Translations under genes and position numbers: made by a program
Assembly (NCBI GenBank): GCA_027422505.1
Contig: JAPQWV010000017.1
Location: 20,275,501 to 20,339,500, forward strand
DNA length: 64,000 nt
Source: Craterostigma plantagineum
Taxonomy: Eukaryota; Streptophyta; Magnoliopsida; Lamiales; Linderniaceae
Reading direction: 5' to 3'
Part shown: in pieces, positions 31,401-43,060 of the stretch
How positions within the stretch are numbered: position 1 is the first letter of the stretch
How the letters are laid out: each line of letters opens with the position of its first letter
The notes under the pieces: generated by a model
Database searches by the model: none
What the model was told of the DNA's origin: nothing
Seen by the model: the letters and a program-made list of their open reading frames with translations, nothing else

Positions 31401-33630
31401 TGTCCAAGAAATGCAACTTGGTCGAGCCAGAACTCGCATTTCTTGAATTTCGCATACAATTGCTTCTCTCGTAATAGTTTCAAAACAATCCTTAGGTGTT
31501 GCAATGCTCTTCCTTTGTCTTCGAGTAGATGAGGATATCATCGATGAATACGATGAAGCACTTGTCCGGGAATGGCTTGAACACACGGTTCATCAGGTCC
31601 ATGAACTTTGCTGGCGAATTAGTCAGCCCGGAGACATGGCCAAAAATTCGTAGTACCCATAGCGAGTACTGAAGGCTATCTTTGGAATATCTTCTTCTCG
31701 AATCTTCAGTTGGTGATACCCCGATCTCAGCTCTATTTTTGAAAATATCGTTGCGTCTTGTAGTTGGTCAAACAAGTCGTCGATTCTCGGGAAGGGATAC
31801 TTGTTTTTATCGTGATTTTGTTCAGCTCTGTATAATCGATGCAGAGTCGTATCGATCTATCTTTCTTCTTAACAAATAGTAATGTGCTCCCCATGGCGAG
31901 AAGCTTGGCTGAATGAACCCTTTCTATAGTAATTCATCCAGTTGCTCATTTAATTCTCTCAATTCTGCTGGAGCAAATCGGTATGGTGCATTAGAAATTG
32001 GTGCTACTTCAGGTATTAGATCGACCGTGAACTGGATCTCGCGGTCTGGAAGTCCTCGCAAATCTTCAGGAAACACATTGGAAATTCTTGGACCACCGGG
32101 AGTACTTCTAACTTTGGGGTTCAGCGTTCTACTAAGGTTATTGCAAATATTAGGTATGCTTCACGTCCTGCCTTGAGTAGACGTTGCGCTTTTAATGCTG
32201 AGATCTTTGGTATCTTGCCGCTCTTGCTAGTTCCCGTGAAGGTGAAGGGTTCGGTGTTTTCTATGTTGAACGTCACTTCCTTATGGTTACAATCAACAAA
32301 TGCTCCGTACTTCGATAGCCAGTCCATTCCAAGGATTACCTCATAATCGTTCATTGAGAATATCTGGTCAACTGGTAGGATCCTATCATTCACTAACACC
32401 GGGCTGTTTCGTAAGATCTGATTGGTTCGCGTTGAAGCTCCGTGAGGGATGGTAACATTATACTCATTGTTAGCTAGGCTAGGCGTAACCCCGTATCTTG
32501 CCACGTAGTTAGTAGATTCAAATGAATACATGGCTCTCGAGTCAACTAATATGTATGTCGGGTTTTGATGAATAAGAAGGGTACTTGCCACCACGGACGG
32601 ATTATACTCCGCTTCTTCTGAGGTCTGACCTGAACTGGAGCTTGACTCCCGAATGCATTCTCCGGGCATGCTTTGAAAAACGTGGCCTCTCTTGCCACAC
32701 TTGTAGCAGGTTGCATTCTGGGAATAATAGACGCCCATATGTCGTCGTGTACATCGTGGGCATATAGGTATAGTTATCGGCGGTCTTCCTTGGTTCGGAT
32801 TTGGCTGTTGGGGTAGTCCAGGTCGATTCTCTTAGGAACAAACTATTTCTTCAAATTCCCTCCGCTCCATTTGGGTCCTTGCACGAACTTTCTTTTTGCC
32901 TCCTGGCACGGATAATTCGGATTTCTGCTTGTTCAGCTACTAAAGCACGCTCTGCAACCTGAGCGTAGGTAGCCCCTTGAAGCCCGGACATGTTCACATC
33001 TCGTTAAAGTTCCAGCTTCAAGCCTTCTAGGAATTGCTCGACCTTTAGTGCATCTATACTCACCATGTGAGTTGCAAATATTGACAACTGTTCAAATTTT
33101 CTGATATTGCCGTAGTCATCGGGCCCTGCCGTAGATTAATGAATTCATTCATCCGTTGAGCTCTGACTGAGGCGGTGAAGTATTTGCTTCTAAAAAGCTC
33201 CTTGAATTGTTCCCAACTCATGGTAATCGGATTTCAAAAGCTAAAGTGGTATCCGACCAATGGCCGCGCTTCCTCTCAGTAGGAAGGCAGCACATAGGAC
33301 TTTCTCCTCTTCTGGGATCCTACTATACTGGAACATGCTTTCCAGTGTTCTCAACCAATCTTCTACCAACGTGGGGTCGACGACATCTTCAAATGTAAGT
33401 GGGTTAACTTTGCGAAACCTTTCCCGCACTATCTCTATTCTTTCTGCTTGAGAAGGCCTGCTGCTCGCAGGTCCACCAGTATTCTCCTGTTGAATTAACT
33501 CTTGAATTTGAGCGCATTGTTGACGAACAAGTTCAAGCTGAACAATCACCGTGTCGCGATTATTAGTCGGTACTTCTGGTTCCTTAGCTCTATTGGCACT
33601 TCCACTACCCTCTCCTCGTGTTCTACCCAT
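28483..33630 (-). pseudogene. Del/Tekay-like chromovirus gag-pol, heavily broken
   Basis: Homologous throughout to the polyproteins at 50307-54772 and 57790-62255. The gag ATG is at 33630 (MGRTRGEGSGSANRAKEPEV). Readable pieces, in order: gag (33630-33241), knuckle and protease (32738-32121, ILVDSRAMYSF where the sibling has IDSGASHSF), reverse transcriptase (31586-31295), RNase H (31209-31018), integrase (30438-30091, then 29277-28558) and chromodomain. The protease Gly is Arg, so catalysis is lost even where the frame is open. The knuckle Cys pattern is reduced, frameshifts are many, and a TAG at 28558-28560 stands where the sibling has CAG in the chromodomain. The hAT element at 29281-30067 splits the integrase. 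Confidence 0.85.
29281..30067. mobile_element. Non-autonomous hAT element with 14-bp inverted ends and 8-bp duplication
   Basis: CAGTGACGGAACCA at the left is repeated exactly, inverted, at the right end. CCCATGGC flanks it at 29273-29280 and 30068-30075. It sits in the integrase reading of the old Del element. Its 787 bp hold no transposase. A perfect 16-bp palindrome GGGGTCGGCCGACCCC lies at 30026-30041. Confidence 0.95.
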
Positions 33631-33772
33631 TCTTGTCTTTACTCTAATAGTCCATAAGGCCAATAAATCATGCAAAACCACAAAATTCATAGTAATGGAA
33701 AACTTACTAGCAAGGCCGTTTCCGTGCTTTGAGTGTGTGTACATGGATAGTCTACAGAACTTATAACCGAAA

Positions 33773-33784
33773 GCCCTAATACCA
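33773..33784 (-). promoter_or_regulatory. Decayed Met-tRNA primer site of the old Del element
   Basis: On the minus strand TGGTATTAGGGC, next to the LTR start at 33787. Three bases differ from TGGTATCAGAGC in the young copies. Confidence 0.65.
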
Positions 33785-33786
33785 TC

Positions 33787-35228
33787 TGTGGCGCCCCGCC
33801 ATCTCCTATTCATTCTTATTACTATTTTTTGTGACTGCTATTGAAATAGAATAGAACGTTGCAAAAATTTTTCCTTTTATATAAATGAATCATGTTGTAC
33901 AATACAAAATGTGCTTAGGATCCTAATTACATAAGTGAGTGCATGCATGTCAAAAGTAATCTGTTGGCCCGCCGCATCGGTCGCATCTATGTACACACTT
34001 CCACCTCAAAAGTCCTCTGAAAGCTTCAAAAGTAGGCCTCACCATCATAAGGATCACGTACCGTGATCACGTGAACCTACAACACATAAACACTTGGAAT
34101 GAGCTATAAAGCTCAGTAAGTGGAAATCTCAACTACAACACATGAATTTTATGTGCATGAATTATGTGTTTATGTGCCTCTATGACATTACGTGAAGCTC
34201 TATGTTACGTGGTCTATTTATGATACATGACGACGCGACATACATATTCATGACATGAACATATGCACGCACAATTAGCATAAAAAGGGCAGGACATGAG
34301 AGCGTGCATGTACAAGATCGCCTGAAAGCGATGGATAGTTGCCAATATGGGCAGCTGATGTCGACTCATTGTTGAGTCACGTCTCTTCTCTGCTACCATG
34401 TTGATTTATGTCACCAATTTCAAGACAAGACAAGATGAGACATGTGACAACGCAAGACATGCATTTGAGCAAATGCCCTCATCGCGGAAAGTGCGACCTG
34501 GAGATTGCAACCTGAAGGAAATAGCAGCACCGAGGGTATATGTGGTATTAGAAACCTCGGAGTGAGGCTACCAGCGTACACATCCGCGTGACAGATAAAT
34601 TGCTGGGATTGAAAAGGCGCCTTAGGGTTAGCCTCTCAGTATAGGTATCATCACTATTTATATATATATATATATATTCCTAGTGGATTTGAGCTCCATG
34701 ATGGTGCATAGCAAGATAGCTCGAGGGCCCTACATTATAAGAGAATACAAGAAAGACATAAGGTTTAGGGAGCATTGGCGTGAATGCCTTTGCGTTTTAG
34801 GGCACGTACATTTCATGCATAGTTTCCACTTACTGAGCTTTATAGCTTATTCCACGTGTTTATGTGTTGTAGGTTCACGTGATCACGGTACGTGATCCTT
34901 ATGATGGCGAGGCATACGTTTGAAGCTTCCGGAGGACTTTGAGGTGGAAGTGTGTACATGGATGCGACCGATGTGGCGGGCCAATAGATTACTTTTGACA
35001 CGCATGCGCACTCACTTATGTAATTAGGATCCTAAGAACATTTTGTATGTACAACATGATTCCTTTATATAAAAGGAAAAATTTTGTACGCATTTTTGCA
35101 CATACTATTATTCTATTTCAATAGCAGTCACATAAAATAGTAGTAAGAACGAATAGGAGATGGTGGGGCGTCAGTAGCATTCACATAAAATAGTAATAAG
35201 AATGAATAGGAGATGGTGGGGCGCCACA
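33787..35228. repeat. Palindromic Del-family LTR (inverted duplication)
   Basis: 33787-34126 is the start of the 5' LTR in minus orientation (TGTGGCGCCCCGCC...). 34822-35228 is its inverted copy, ending GGGGCGCCACA. The middle (about 34127-34821) is LTR sequence from a more inner part, in plus orientation. The switch lies at AGTAAGTGGAAA (34115-34126), a word present at both joined sites. Within the right arm a 54-bp unit is duplicated (35122-35170 and 35176-35223). A TA microsatellite is at about 34657-34676. No gene is supported. Confidence 0.85.
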
Positions 35229-35990
35229 TCGTGCGAGCACTAGTTGTCGTTTATTTGGTACAGTTTTCAGTTTAAGAGTTTTGGGCTCGAGCACCCAACC
35301 CTAATCGATATTACGTCGTTGTGATTGATATTTTTCCGAGATTTTTTCGACACAAATAACAAAAAATATAGGTAAATCGATCATGTTTTCAGTCGAAAAT
35401 GGAGCTAATATGTGTAAATTCGAGATAACATTAGCCTGAGCATTTCGTCGCCACCGTCTAGGCTCGATCATTCAACTTTGAAGGTTAAACGAACTAAAAA
35501 ATACAAATTCTGATAGTTGGTACTGTTTTCATGAAGTTACCGAAAATATTTTAAGCGGTACCAGTTGTTATTTATATCGTATATTTTCGAATTTGAGTAA
35601 TCTGGCGAGATTTATGAAATTTGCGTGTAGTTTTGGCAGGTGTATTAATTTTGACTTCTTTTGACGGGAATTTTTTTCTGAAGTGTATAATGTGGTACGA
35701 GTAATCGTTTTAGTGTTACCAAAAGGGTTAATTTGATACGAATTGATGTTTACGTGCTAGGGTTTATATATAGTTTTTGGGGTTTAGTATTTAGAGTTTC
35801 ATGGTAAGATTAAGAGTTTACGACATGAAAATGTAAAAATATGATTACGACTTATGCGTTATGGATACAACCTTAACATATATTTGGGGTTGGTGGTTTA
35901 GGATTTAGGGTCCGGGTTTAAAATTTAGGGTTTTGAGTTAGTGTTTAAGGTTTATGATCAATAAATGTTATCCGTGGTTTATTAGATTTC
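35229..35990. other. Unassigned host-like intergenic sequence
   Basis: AT-rich, no coding frame that I can support. A ~100-bp part near 35310-35410 resembles 15570-15680 (TTTTCA(A/G)TCGAAA(A/T)TG core), suggesting one dispersed repeat. Degenerate TTTAGGG-like words occur at about 35885-35950. Confidence 0.45.
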
Positions 35991-36230
35991 GATGGGTCCT
36001 TGTGGTGATAGGAGTAGAAAGTCTCTTATATTAAAGAGCTTGAATTATTCGATGTGGGACAATGCCCGCTTTTTATAATCTCAACATGCCCGCTCGCTTG
36101 TGGCATGACTGGCCTAACACGTAGACATATGAATCAGGTAACGGGGAGCGGAAGATTGCTCTGATACCATATTAGAAATCGAAGGGTCCTTCCTAAAACC
36201 AATTGATGATAGAAGGAGAAAGCCGCTTAT
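35991..36230 (-). other. Retroelement remnant with a Met-tRNA primer-site motif
   Basis: GCTCTGATACCA at 36158-36169 is the complement of TGGTATCAGAGC and is followed by ATTAGAAATCGAAGGGTCCT. The latter resembles TTAGATTTCGATGGGTCCT at 35983. This looks like short direct repeats around a deleted element on the minus strand, but the family and the borders are not clear. Confidence 0.4.
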
Positions 36231-36693
36231 ATATAGTTGATTGAAGAACTTGAGGCGGAATAATGTTATATTATTTTTGACAAAGTTCATGATAACGAAA
36301 CTGAATTATATAATGCAATTATCAATCTCCGGTCAGAACTCCGACGAGTATTTTCCTTGCATCGAGGAGTTGGTCCGTCGTTCGTATATATGACGAATTC
36401 AAAGATCATTATTACATTATTCGGTTTATTACTTGCTCAATTGGAGCGTCTGTTGTCGCATGTGGCCTGACGCTAACATCTCTTCCTGTTTTCTATATAT
36501 TAGAATGAGGACCCCCACCGACGACTTACCCTATATTCAGTTGACTTTAATTAGGAATCTATTCTACTAATTTAATTTTTAAAATGTATATGTATATATT
36601 AGGTGACATCGTAACGTAAGTATGAAATTAGTACCGCAAGAGGCATCTTATATACAAGTTGCCAAATAATTGCTAAAAGTGATGCATCCATGA
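36231..36693. other. Unassigned intergenic stretch
   Basis: AT-rich with no gene recognised. It ends at the target duplication of the copia element. Confidence 0.45.
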
Positions 36694-37096
36694 TGTTGCA
36701 ACGTAATAATATTTGAAATGACTGTGATGATAAAATGGACACGGGAATTTACGTGGAAAACCCCTTTTAACTTGGGGTAAAAAACCACGGGCGAGGTAGA
36801 AATTTATTACTGGGGTAAAAACAGGGGTTACAACCTCTTAATAAAGGAGAAAACACTCACTATCTCTCTTCATAGTTGGGGCAAATACCGAACAAACCCT
36901 CTTATTTTTTTCTCCTCTTTCTTTTTCTTTCTCACTCTCTTACTTTGGCTCTTTGGTATGTTTATAGCTCAAGTCTCGTAGCCTATTTATAGGCAAGAAC
37001 TTATACTAATACAAATATAATATTTAAATAATATTACTACTATAGAGTAGTTGAAAGGAGTAGAAGTGGTAGAGTGTTGGAACCACTCTCCCAACA
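36694..37096 (-). mobile_element. 3' LTR of the copia element
   Basis: About 403 bp, TGTTGCAACGTA to CCCAACA on the plus strand. Nearly parallel to 44705-45111, with small differences and indels. Confidence 0.9.
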
Positions 37097-37107
37097 ATCT
37101 CCCACTT
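37097..37107 (-). promoter_or_regulatory. Polypurine tract of the copia element
   Basis: On the minus strand AAGTGGGAGAT directly before the LTR TGTTGGGAG, the common plant copia form. Confidence 0.85.
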
Positions 37108-37109
37108 GA

Positions 37110-40100
37110 AGATTTGATTGATGCCCAATCAGATCTTCACACAATTCTCCTAGCTTGCCTTTTCATGATACTTAGATTCTGTCAATCCACAGAAAGAACG
37201 ACACCATATAAATTTGTCCACAGGAATTGCTTTGGTCATGTAGTCTGCCAGATTATCCGCAGTGTGAACTTTTTGCATGTCCACTGTTCCCTCTTCCACT
37301 TGTTCACGAACAAAATAGTATTGAACCCGAATGTGTTTGGTTTTTGAATGATATGCTGGATTCCTTGCAAGATGCAACGCACTCTGCTATCAAAATAGAG
37401 AATAATATTCTCCTGTTTGTGGCCGAGTTCTTCCAGCAACATCTTCAACCATACTACTTCTTTACTGGCTTGCGTAGCTGCGACATATTCTGCTTCCGTT
37501 GTTGACGTTACAACAATGGACTGCAGTTTTGAAACCTAGCTTACGGCTCCTCCAGCAAGATTGAATACATATCCTGTTGTGGATATGCTTTTATCAAGTT
37601 CACCTGCATAATCTGCATCAACAAAACCATGGACAGTAAAATATGTACCTCCGTAACATAAGGCAAGATCAGAGGTTCCCTTGATATATCTGAGAATCCT
37701 CATAACAGCACTCCAGCGCTCCCAACAGGGTTGGACATGTATCGGCTAACAACTCCCACTGCCTGGGCAATGTCTGCTCTGGTACAGATCATTGCGAACA
37801 TTAGACGTCCTACCGCCGATGCATATGGCAGTCGGGACATCTCTATCCTCTCGTCTTCATCAGTAGGACACATCCCGGAGGGTAGCTTGAAATTAGTAGC
37901 AAGAGGGGTAGATATTGGCTTACTATCTTGCATGTTGAACCTTCGCAAGATTTTCTTCAAATAATTCTTCTGGGAAAGCCAAATCTTCCGATTGCTTCTG
38001 TCTCGAGATATTTACACACCAAGGATTTTGTTTCCTGGTCCCAAGTCCTTCATTTCAAATTCACTCCCTAGTAGAGTCTTTAAGTTGGCAATACGTCCTT
38101 TGTTGGGTCCTGCTACCAGCATATCGTCGACGTACAACAGCAACATGATGAAATCATCATTGCCAAATCTCTTGAAATACGCACAAGGATCTGAGTATAG
38201 CCTGTTGTAGCCAAGACTCATTATGAAGGAGTCAAATCTCTTATACCAGCATCGAGGTACTTGTTTGAGCCCATAATTTGATCAATCTGCAAACCAAATC
38301 TTCTTTTCCTTGTTCCTCGAAACCTTCTGGTTGAAGCATATATATTTCTTCATCCAGGTCTTCATGGAGAAAGGCCGTTTTAACGTCAAGCTGCTCAAGA
38401 TGCAAGTCAAATGTAGCAACCATTGACAAGACCACCCTGACTGTTGTAAGTCGAACCTCCGGTGAGAATTTAGTTTAAGTCAATCCCTTCTTTCCGAGCA
38501 TATCCCTTTACAACCAGTCTAGCACGGTAGCGCTCTACCTGGTCATCACCATTCTACTTGATTTTGTACACCCATTTGTTGCCAATGGGTTTCCTTCCTT
38601 GCGGTAATGTCACCAACTCTCATGTCTTTATTTTTATAGAGAGCTTCCATTTCCTCTTGCATCGTTTGAAATCCACAGACTCGCATCTGAATTATTCAGT
38701 GCTTCTTGGAAAGTGGTTGGCTCTCCATCCTCCGTTAGAAAACAGTATGCAAGATTGCTCTCTATCTCATAATCTGAATGCCAACTTGGCGGCCTACGCT
38801 CGCGTGATGACCGCCAGAGATCCAGTACTTCAGATTCGATTGGGTCAAGCTCTTCGTGCGCCGGTTCAGCTTCAGAAGAATTATATTTCTCCAATTTTCT
38901 CTTCATCGGTGTAGTCTTTGTCACGCCTTTTGAACTGCTATCATTTTCGACTTGCTCTTGATCGTCATCCTCCAAGAAAATAACATCTCTGCTGATAATC
39001 ACTTTGTGGTCAGTTAGATCCCACAAGCGATACCCCTTTACTCCATCAGCATACCCCAAGAATAGGCATTTCCTGGACTTTGAATCCAACTTAGTTGTTT
39101 CTTGGTTGTGGTGCATTGCGTACGTTGAACTTCCAAATATATTGAGGTTTGAATAATCTGCAGGTCCATCAGTCCAATTTTCCATCGGTGTTCGCATCTC
39201 TATAGCAGTAGATGGAGTCCGATTCACCACATAACAGGCGGTACAGACCGCTTCCGCCAAGAACTTCTTTTCCAGGCCCGCAGTTCTCAACATAGCCCTT
39301 GTTCTTTCCAACAGGGTCCTATTCAACCGCTCTGCCACTCCATTTTGTTGTGGAGTGTAAGCCTTGTATGTTTTGAAGATAGGAAACACTTCGTCCTTCT
39401 TCTTGATTGGATACACCCAGCATCTCCTATTCTAGAATTTCCTTGCTTCTAGAATTTGAAGTGAAAAACTTCATGCGATGCTGCTTGCTCACAATACAAT
39501 GCTCGCAGAATGGTAACGTCACCGTTGTGAGACCAGGAAGTAGATTCTTTTGCGCAAGAATTTTCATGCCTTGTTCAGACATATGACCAAGTCTCTTGTG
39601 CCAAGTCATTGTAGACTTTTCGCTTGAACTTGTTGTAGCAACAGATGCTTGCCCTGCTTGCAGAGCCTCTCCCTTCAGCGTGTATAGATTTGCAGCTATC
39701 TTTTCTCCCTTCATCACCACTAGTGCTCCTTTGGATACCTTCATGGTTTTCCAATTCAATTTTCAAACGAAGATCATCCAATTGCCCCACGGACAACGGA
39801 TTTTTCTTCAAGCCCTCCACATGTCGGACAGCATGGATGGTACGCACAGTGCCGTCGTACATCTTTATTTGAACCGTACCTACCCCGACAATTTTCAGCG
39901 CCTGATCATTGCAGCTGTAGACATATCCTCCAAAGGTTGGCTCGTATTGATGAAACCATTTCTTTCGAGAGGTCATGTGGAAAGTAGCTGCTGAGTCGAT
40001 GAGCCACACGTCGTTGTTCCCTTTTCAGCGATAGTGGTTGCGGCTTCACACACCAAGGCAATTCCATCGTCGGTAGTGTTGGCGGCGTTTCCTTGGGCAT

Positions 40101-40265
40101 TGGGATTTTTGCTTCGATCCCAACAATCTTTCTTCATATGACCTTTCTTGCCACAGTGGTAACACTTTATAACCTTCTTATTTTTCATAACAAGGTTTTG
40201 CCTTTTTGACTCCCACTTAGACCAGACTCTCCGGGTCTTGTCCGTTTTCGGCTCACATTTGGACC
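37110..40265 (-). pseudogene. Ty1/copia knuckle-protease-integrase-reverse transcriptase-RNase H, broken
   Basis: From 40265: SWSKCEPK, a CCHC knuckle (CYHCGKKGHMKKDC), protease (WLIDSAATFHMTSRK), the GAG-preintegrase region (MTWHKRLGHMSEQGMKIL, FCEHC), then integrase. Integrase lacks its first catalytic stretches: KEILE is followed at once by a stop and YPIKKKDEVF, and FKTYKA joins directly to YTPQQNGVAERLNRTLL, so both Asp-bearing segments are deleted and only the Glu-bearing helix is left. Reverse transcriptase survives in pieces (DVKTAFLHEDLDEEIYM near 38360, LLLYVDDMLVAG near 38130, SAVGRLMFAMICTRADI near 37790). RNase H ends with ADNLADYMTKAIP near 37245. Several stops and shifts. The element cannot move by itself. 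Confidence 0.9.
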
Positions 40266-40269
40266 ACGA

Positions 40270-40962
40270 TGTCACGGACCTAGACTTTGGCTTGCTAGCT
40301 CCCGTGCGGCACCTAGTCCTTTAAGCAGCCCCTCGCGTGCTTTACTAGGTCAGCCTCCCCAAACGCTCTCGAAAGAAAGCAAGATGTCGGACAACCCTCG
40401 GCTTGAACGTGCCTAAGTGCAAGAGGAAAACCACACAAGTGTTGTTGATAGAGAACTCACTCTTTCTCACACTAAAGTGTTTACAATGAAGGCTACCACT
40501 TGTTCGATGAATACAAATGAACTACTCTAAGCCCCTATATATACAAGTTGTCCAACCCGATGGACGGCTAAGATCTACTCGATCTAACGGCTATTATTTA
40601 CAATCTAGATTATTCTAGGAATATCTCAAGGGATATTCCTCTCTAGAGAGTTCCATAGCATTCCACACTTGGACCTCTTTGACTCTCTAGAATGACCCGC
40701 ATTGTTCCGTATGGTTCCACGATCTTCCGGAAGGTTCTACGCGAATCCGGATGGGCCAAGAATCGTGGATAACCTCCATAGCTCCGTCTCCCTGTCGAAC
40801 GAATGCTACGTGCCTCGGCCTTGCTTGGTTAGATCGACGTCCCGCACGCGACAAGCTTGGCCGGTCCCAAAAGTCTTGTTCTGGGGCGCCTCGACACTCT
40901 TGGCTCGCATGGTCATCGCCCGATTTGCCCCGACTCTTGGTCAAATTTGTGAGGGCGTGACA
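40270..40962 (-). mobile_element. 3' LTR of the TR-GAG-like element
   Basis: 693 bp, TGTCACGGACCTAG to AGGGCGTGACA on the plus strand. It differs from the other LTR at very few positions, e.g. TATATATA/TAATATA near 40546 and GAACGAATG/GAACGGATG near 40798, so the insertion is recent. Confidence 0.9.
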
Positions 40963-40965
40963 TCA

Positions 40966-40975
40966 TCCCCCACCC
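40966..40975 (-). promoter_or_regulatory. Polypurine tract of the TR-GAG-like element
   Basis: On the minus strand GGGTGGGGGA, followed by TGA and then the LTR TGTCACGCCC. It also codes for the last glycines of the protein. Confidence 0.8.
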
Positions 40976-43045
40976 AACTCGGCAACGTCCCCGTTGTCGT
41001 GCCTCCGCATCTCATGCTTTGGCCCCTTCGGATGCCTAGTCTTGCCCCCATTGCCCTCCGAAGTCCTCAACTTCCTCGGCATGGCCCTGACTTGGTCACC
41101 CGAATTGAATCCTCTCGGCTGAGTCCCTACTTCAGCCGTTTTGTTTGTGTGAGCAGCGTCCTCGCATCTCCCCGAGTCCCCCTTGGCTTCGGCTGGCACC
41201 CCTGTGCCTAACATGCTTGGATCGTTGCTGGCACCCCCTTGTTCGAGTCGCATGCTCGCCATGCGTCTCGGCTCCCCGGTCTCGCCTATTGCCTCCTCAG
41301 ATATTATGGGCACCGAGCACTTCCCGTCCTGCCCAAACAAATACAACGAGCTATGCATAGGCATAAGGATGGCATTGGCCTTACCCATGAAGTCCATGCC
41401 CAACACGAGTGTGTGGTCGTCCATCGGCACCACCGTGAAGTCTGCCTGGCCCTCCCAAGCACCAATTTATAGCTTCACCGCTCGAGCTACCCCGCGCACG
41501 GTTGTGTATTTGGACACCATCTTGACCCTCCCCTTGAAGGCCCCAATATTAAGCCCCAATTTCTTGGCCTCGGCCTCCGTCACGAAATTGTGGCTTGCCC
41601 CGGTATCGAGTAATGCCTTGGTCCCCTTGCCATTCACCTTTGCCTCGACGAACATGCGCCCCTCGCATGGTAGCACAGGTGGTAGCTTGACCTCCATGGC
41701 ATTCAATACTTGAATGGCCTCCTCACCACTCAAGACTCGAGCAGCCCCAAGCCTCTGCTCGGGCGCTTCCTCCGTTTCTTGCGCTTCCCCTTGCGCAATC
41801 ATGGCCGTGAGCATCCCCCTCTTGGGGCATTCCGACACCTTATGAGGCCCCCTGCACAGAAAGCAACCCCCCTTGGGCACGAACGCTTTCTTCTTGTCCT
41901 CATAGTCCCGTCGGCCTTGCGTGGATCCCCGATCTCGACTAGGTGATCGCCCCGCGTCCCGCTCACGAACATGGGTCTCTCCCCCACCTTTGGCTGAGCC
42001 CTCTTGCTCGCGCCTTGGAGCCTCCCTCTGGTACTCCACAAGTGACTCGGCAACCATTATGGCCTCGTCCACCGACTTGACACCCCGACGTTGGACTTCC
42101 TGCCTAGCCCAACTTTGTAGCCCATCTATGAAGTTGAACAGCCTATCATCGTCCGTGATGGTAGGAATCTGAAGAGTTAGCATCGTGAACTCGTCCACGT
42201 ATGCCTGAATTGAGCCTCGATGCTTCAATTCCCGCAACTTCTTCCTGGCTTCATAGACCACATTCTCGGGATAGAAGTGGCGCTTGAGTTCCCTTTTGAA
42301 CTCCTCCCACGTGTCCAAGCCACGCGCGCCCCTCTCTATGTCGGCATGCACACGTCTCCACCATAATGCCGCAGTCTCGGTGAGGTAGTTGCTTGCAGTA
42401 CGGATCTTGCACGCCTCCTCTACGATGCCTAGATCCTCAAAGTACCGCTCCATTCGCCAAAGATAGTCCTCCACTAGCTTGGCGTCCCGCTTGCCATTGA
42501 ACCCACACGGCCTTGGCACATCGATAGGCCTTTGGCTAGTCGATCCCCCTGTCGAGCTAGCTCCGTTGCCTCCCCCGCTTAGTGCCAATCTTCGGCATAA
42601 TGCCACTTGCTCTTGCAGCGAATCCATGGCCTCCCTCATTTTGGCCATCTCGCCCCGCAAGACCTCGTTCTCGGCCTTCAGGACCTCGTTGGCTTCCCTC
42701 AATGCCTTCGAATCCTCCTTGGTGGCCTCGAACTCCTTGAGAACCTGCCCCTGCAAGGTCTCAACAATATCCCTTACCGTCACAACCATCTCAATGTCGG
42801 TCTTGGCCTTGTCGAGCTCCTCATGAACGTGCTCCTCTAGAGTTGTCACGCTCCCCTCGACATCCTCAAGCCGCCCCCCTATGGTTGCAACGATTTGGCC
42901 CATCTCCGCGATGGTGCCTTCCAACGGACAAGGGTCTCGCGCCTTCGATTGGTCCCGCTTTTTCCTCCCACCTTGGCTAGGAGCCGGCTCACGACCCCTC
43001 TCCTCGTTCACTTGCGCATTTGTCTCGGCCATCTTCGCTAACTTT

Positions 43046-43058
43046 GGCTCTGATACCA
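43046..43058 (-). promoter_or_regulatory. Met-tRNA primer site of the TR-GAG-like element
   Basis: On the minus strand TGGTATCAGAGCC, two bases from the LTR end. Confidence 0.95.
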
Positions 43059-43060
43059 CT

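Larger units (their letters stand above)
40963..43059 (-). pseudogene. Gag-protease protein of the TR-GAG-like element, one in-frame stop
   Basis: The frame runs from 43059 (the likely start is the Met at MAETNAQVNEE, about 9 codons in) to a TGA at 40963-40965 that touches the 3' LTR. It has a long coiled coil (about residues 50-165), a retrotransposon gag domain (about 190-300, WEEFKRELKRHFYPENVVYE), a knuckle (CFLCRGPHKVSEC), a retropepsin active site (ALLDTGASHNFV) and its second half (VLGMDFMGKANAI). A TAA at 41467-41469 sits between the two protease halves in the same frame; upstream and downstream are otherwise open. Gag would form particles and the protease would process them. The last codons overlap the polypurine tract, an economical layout. 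Confidence 0.85.

Noticed and set aside
35885..35950. TTTAGGG-like words taken as an interstitial telomere repeat.
   Set aside because: Only a few irregular copies; not a true array.
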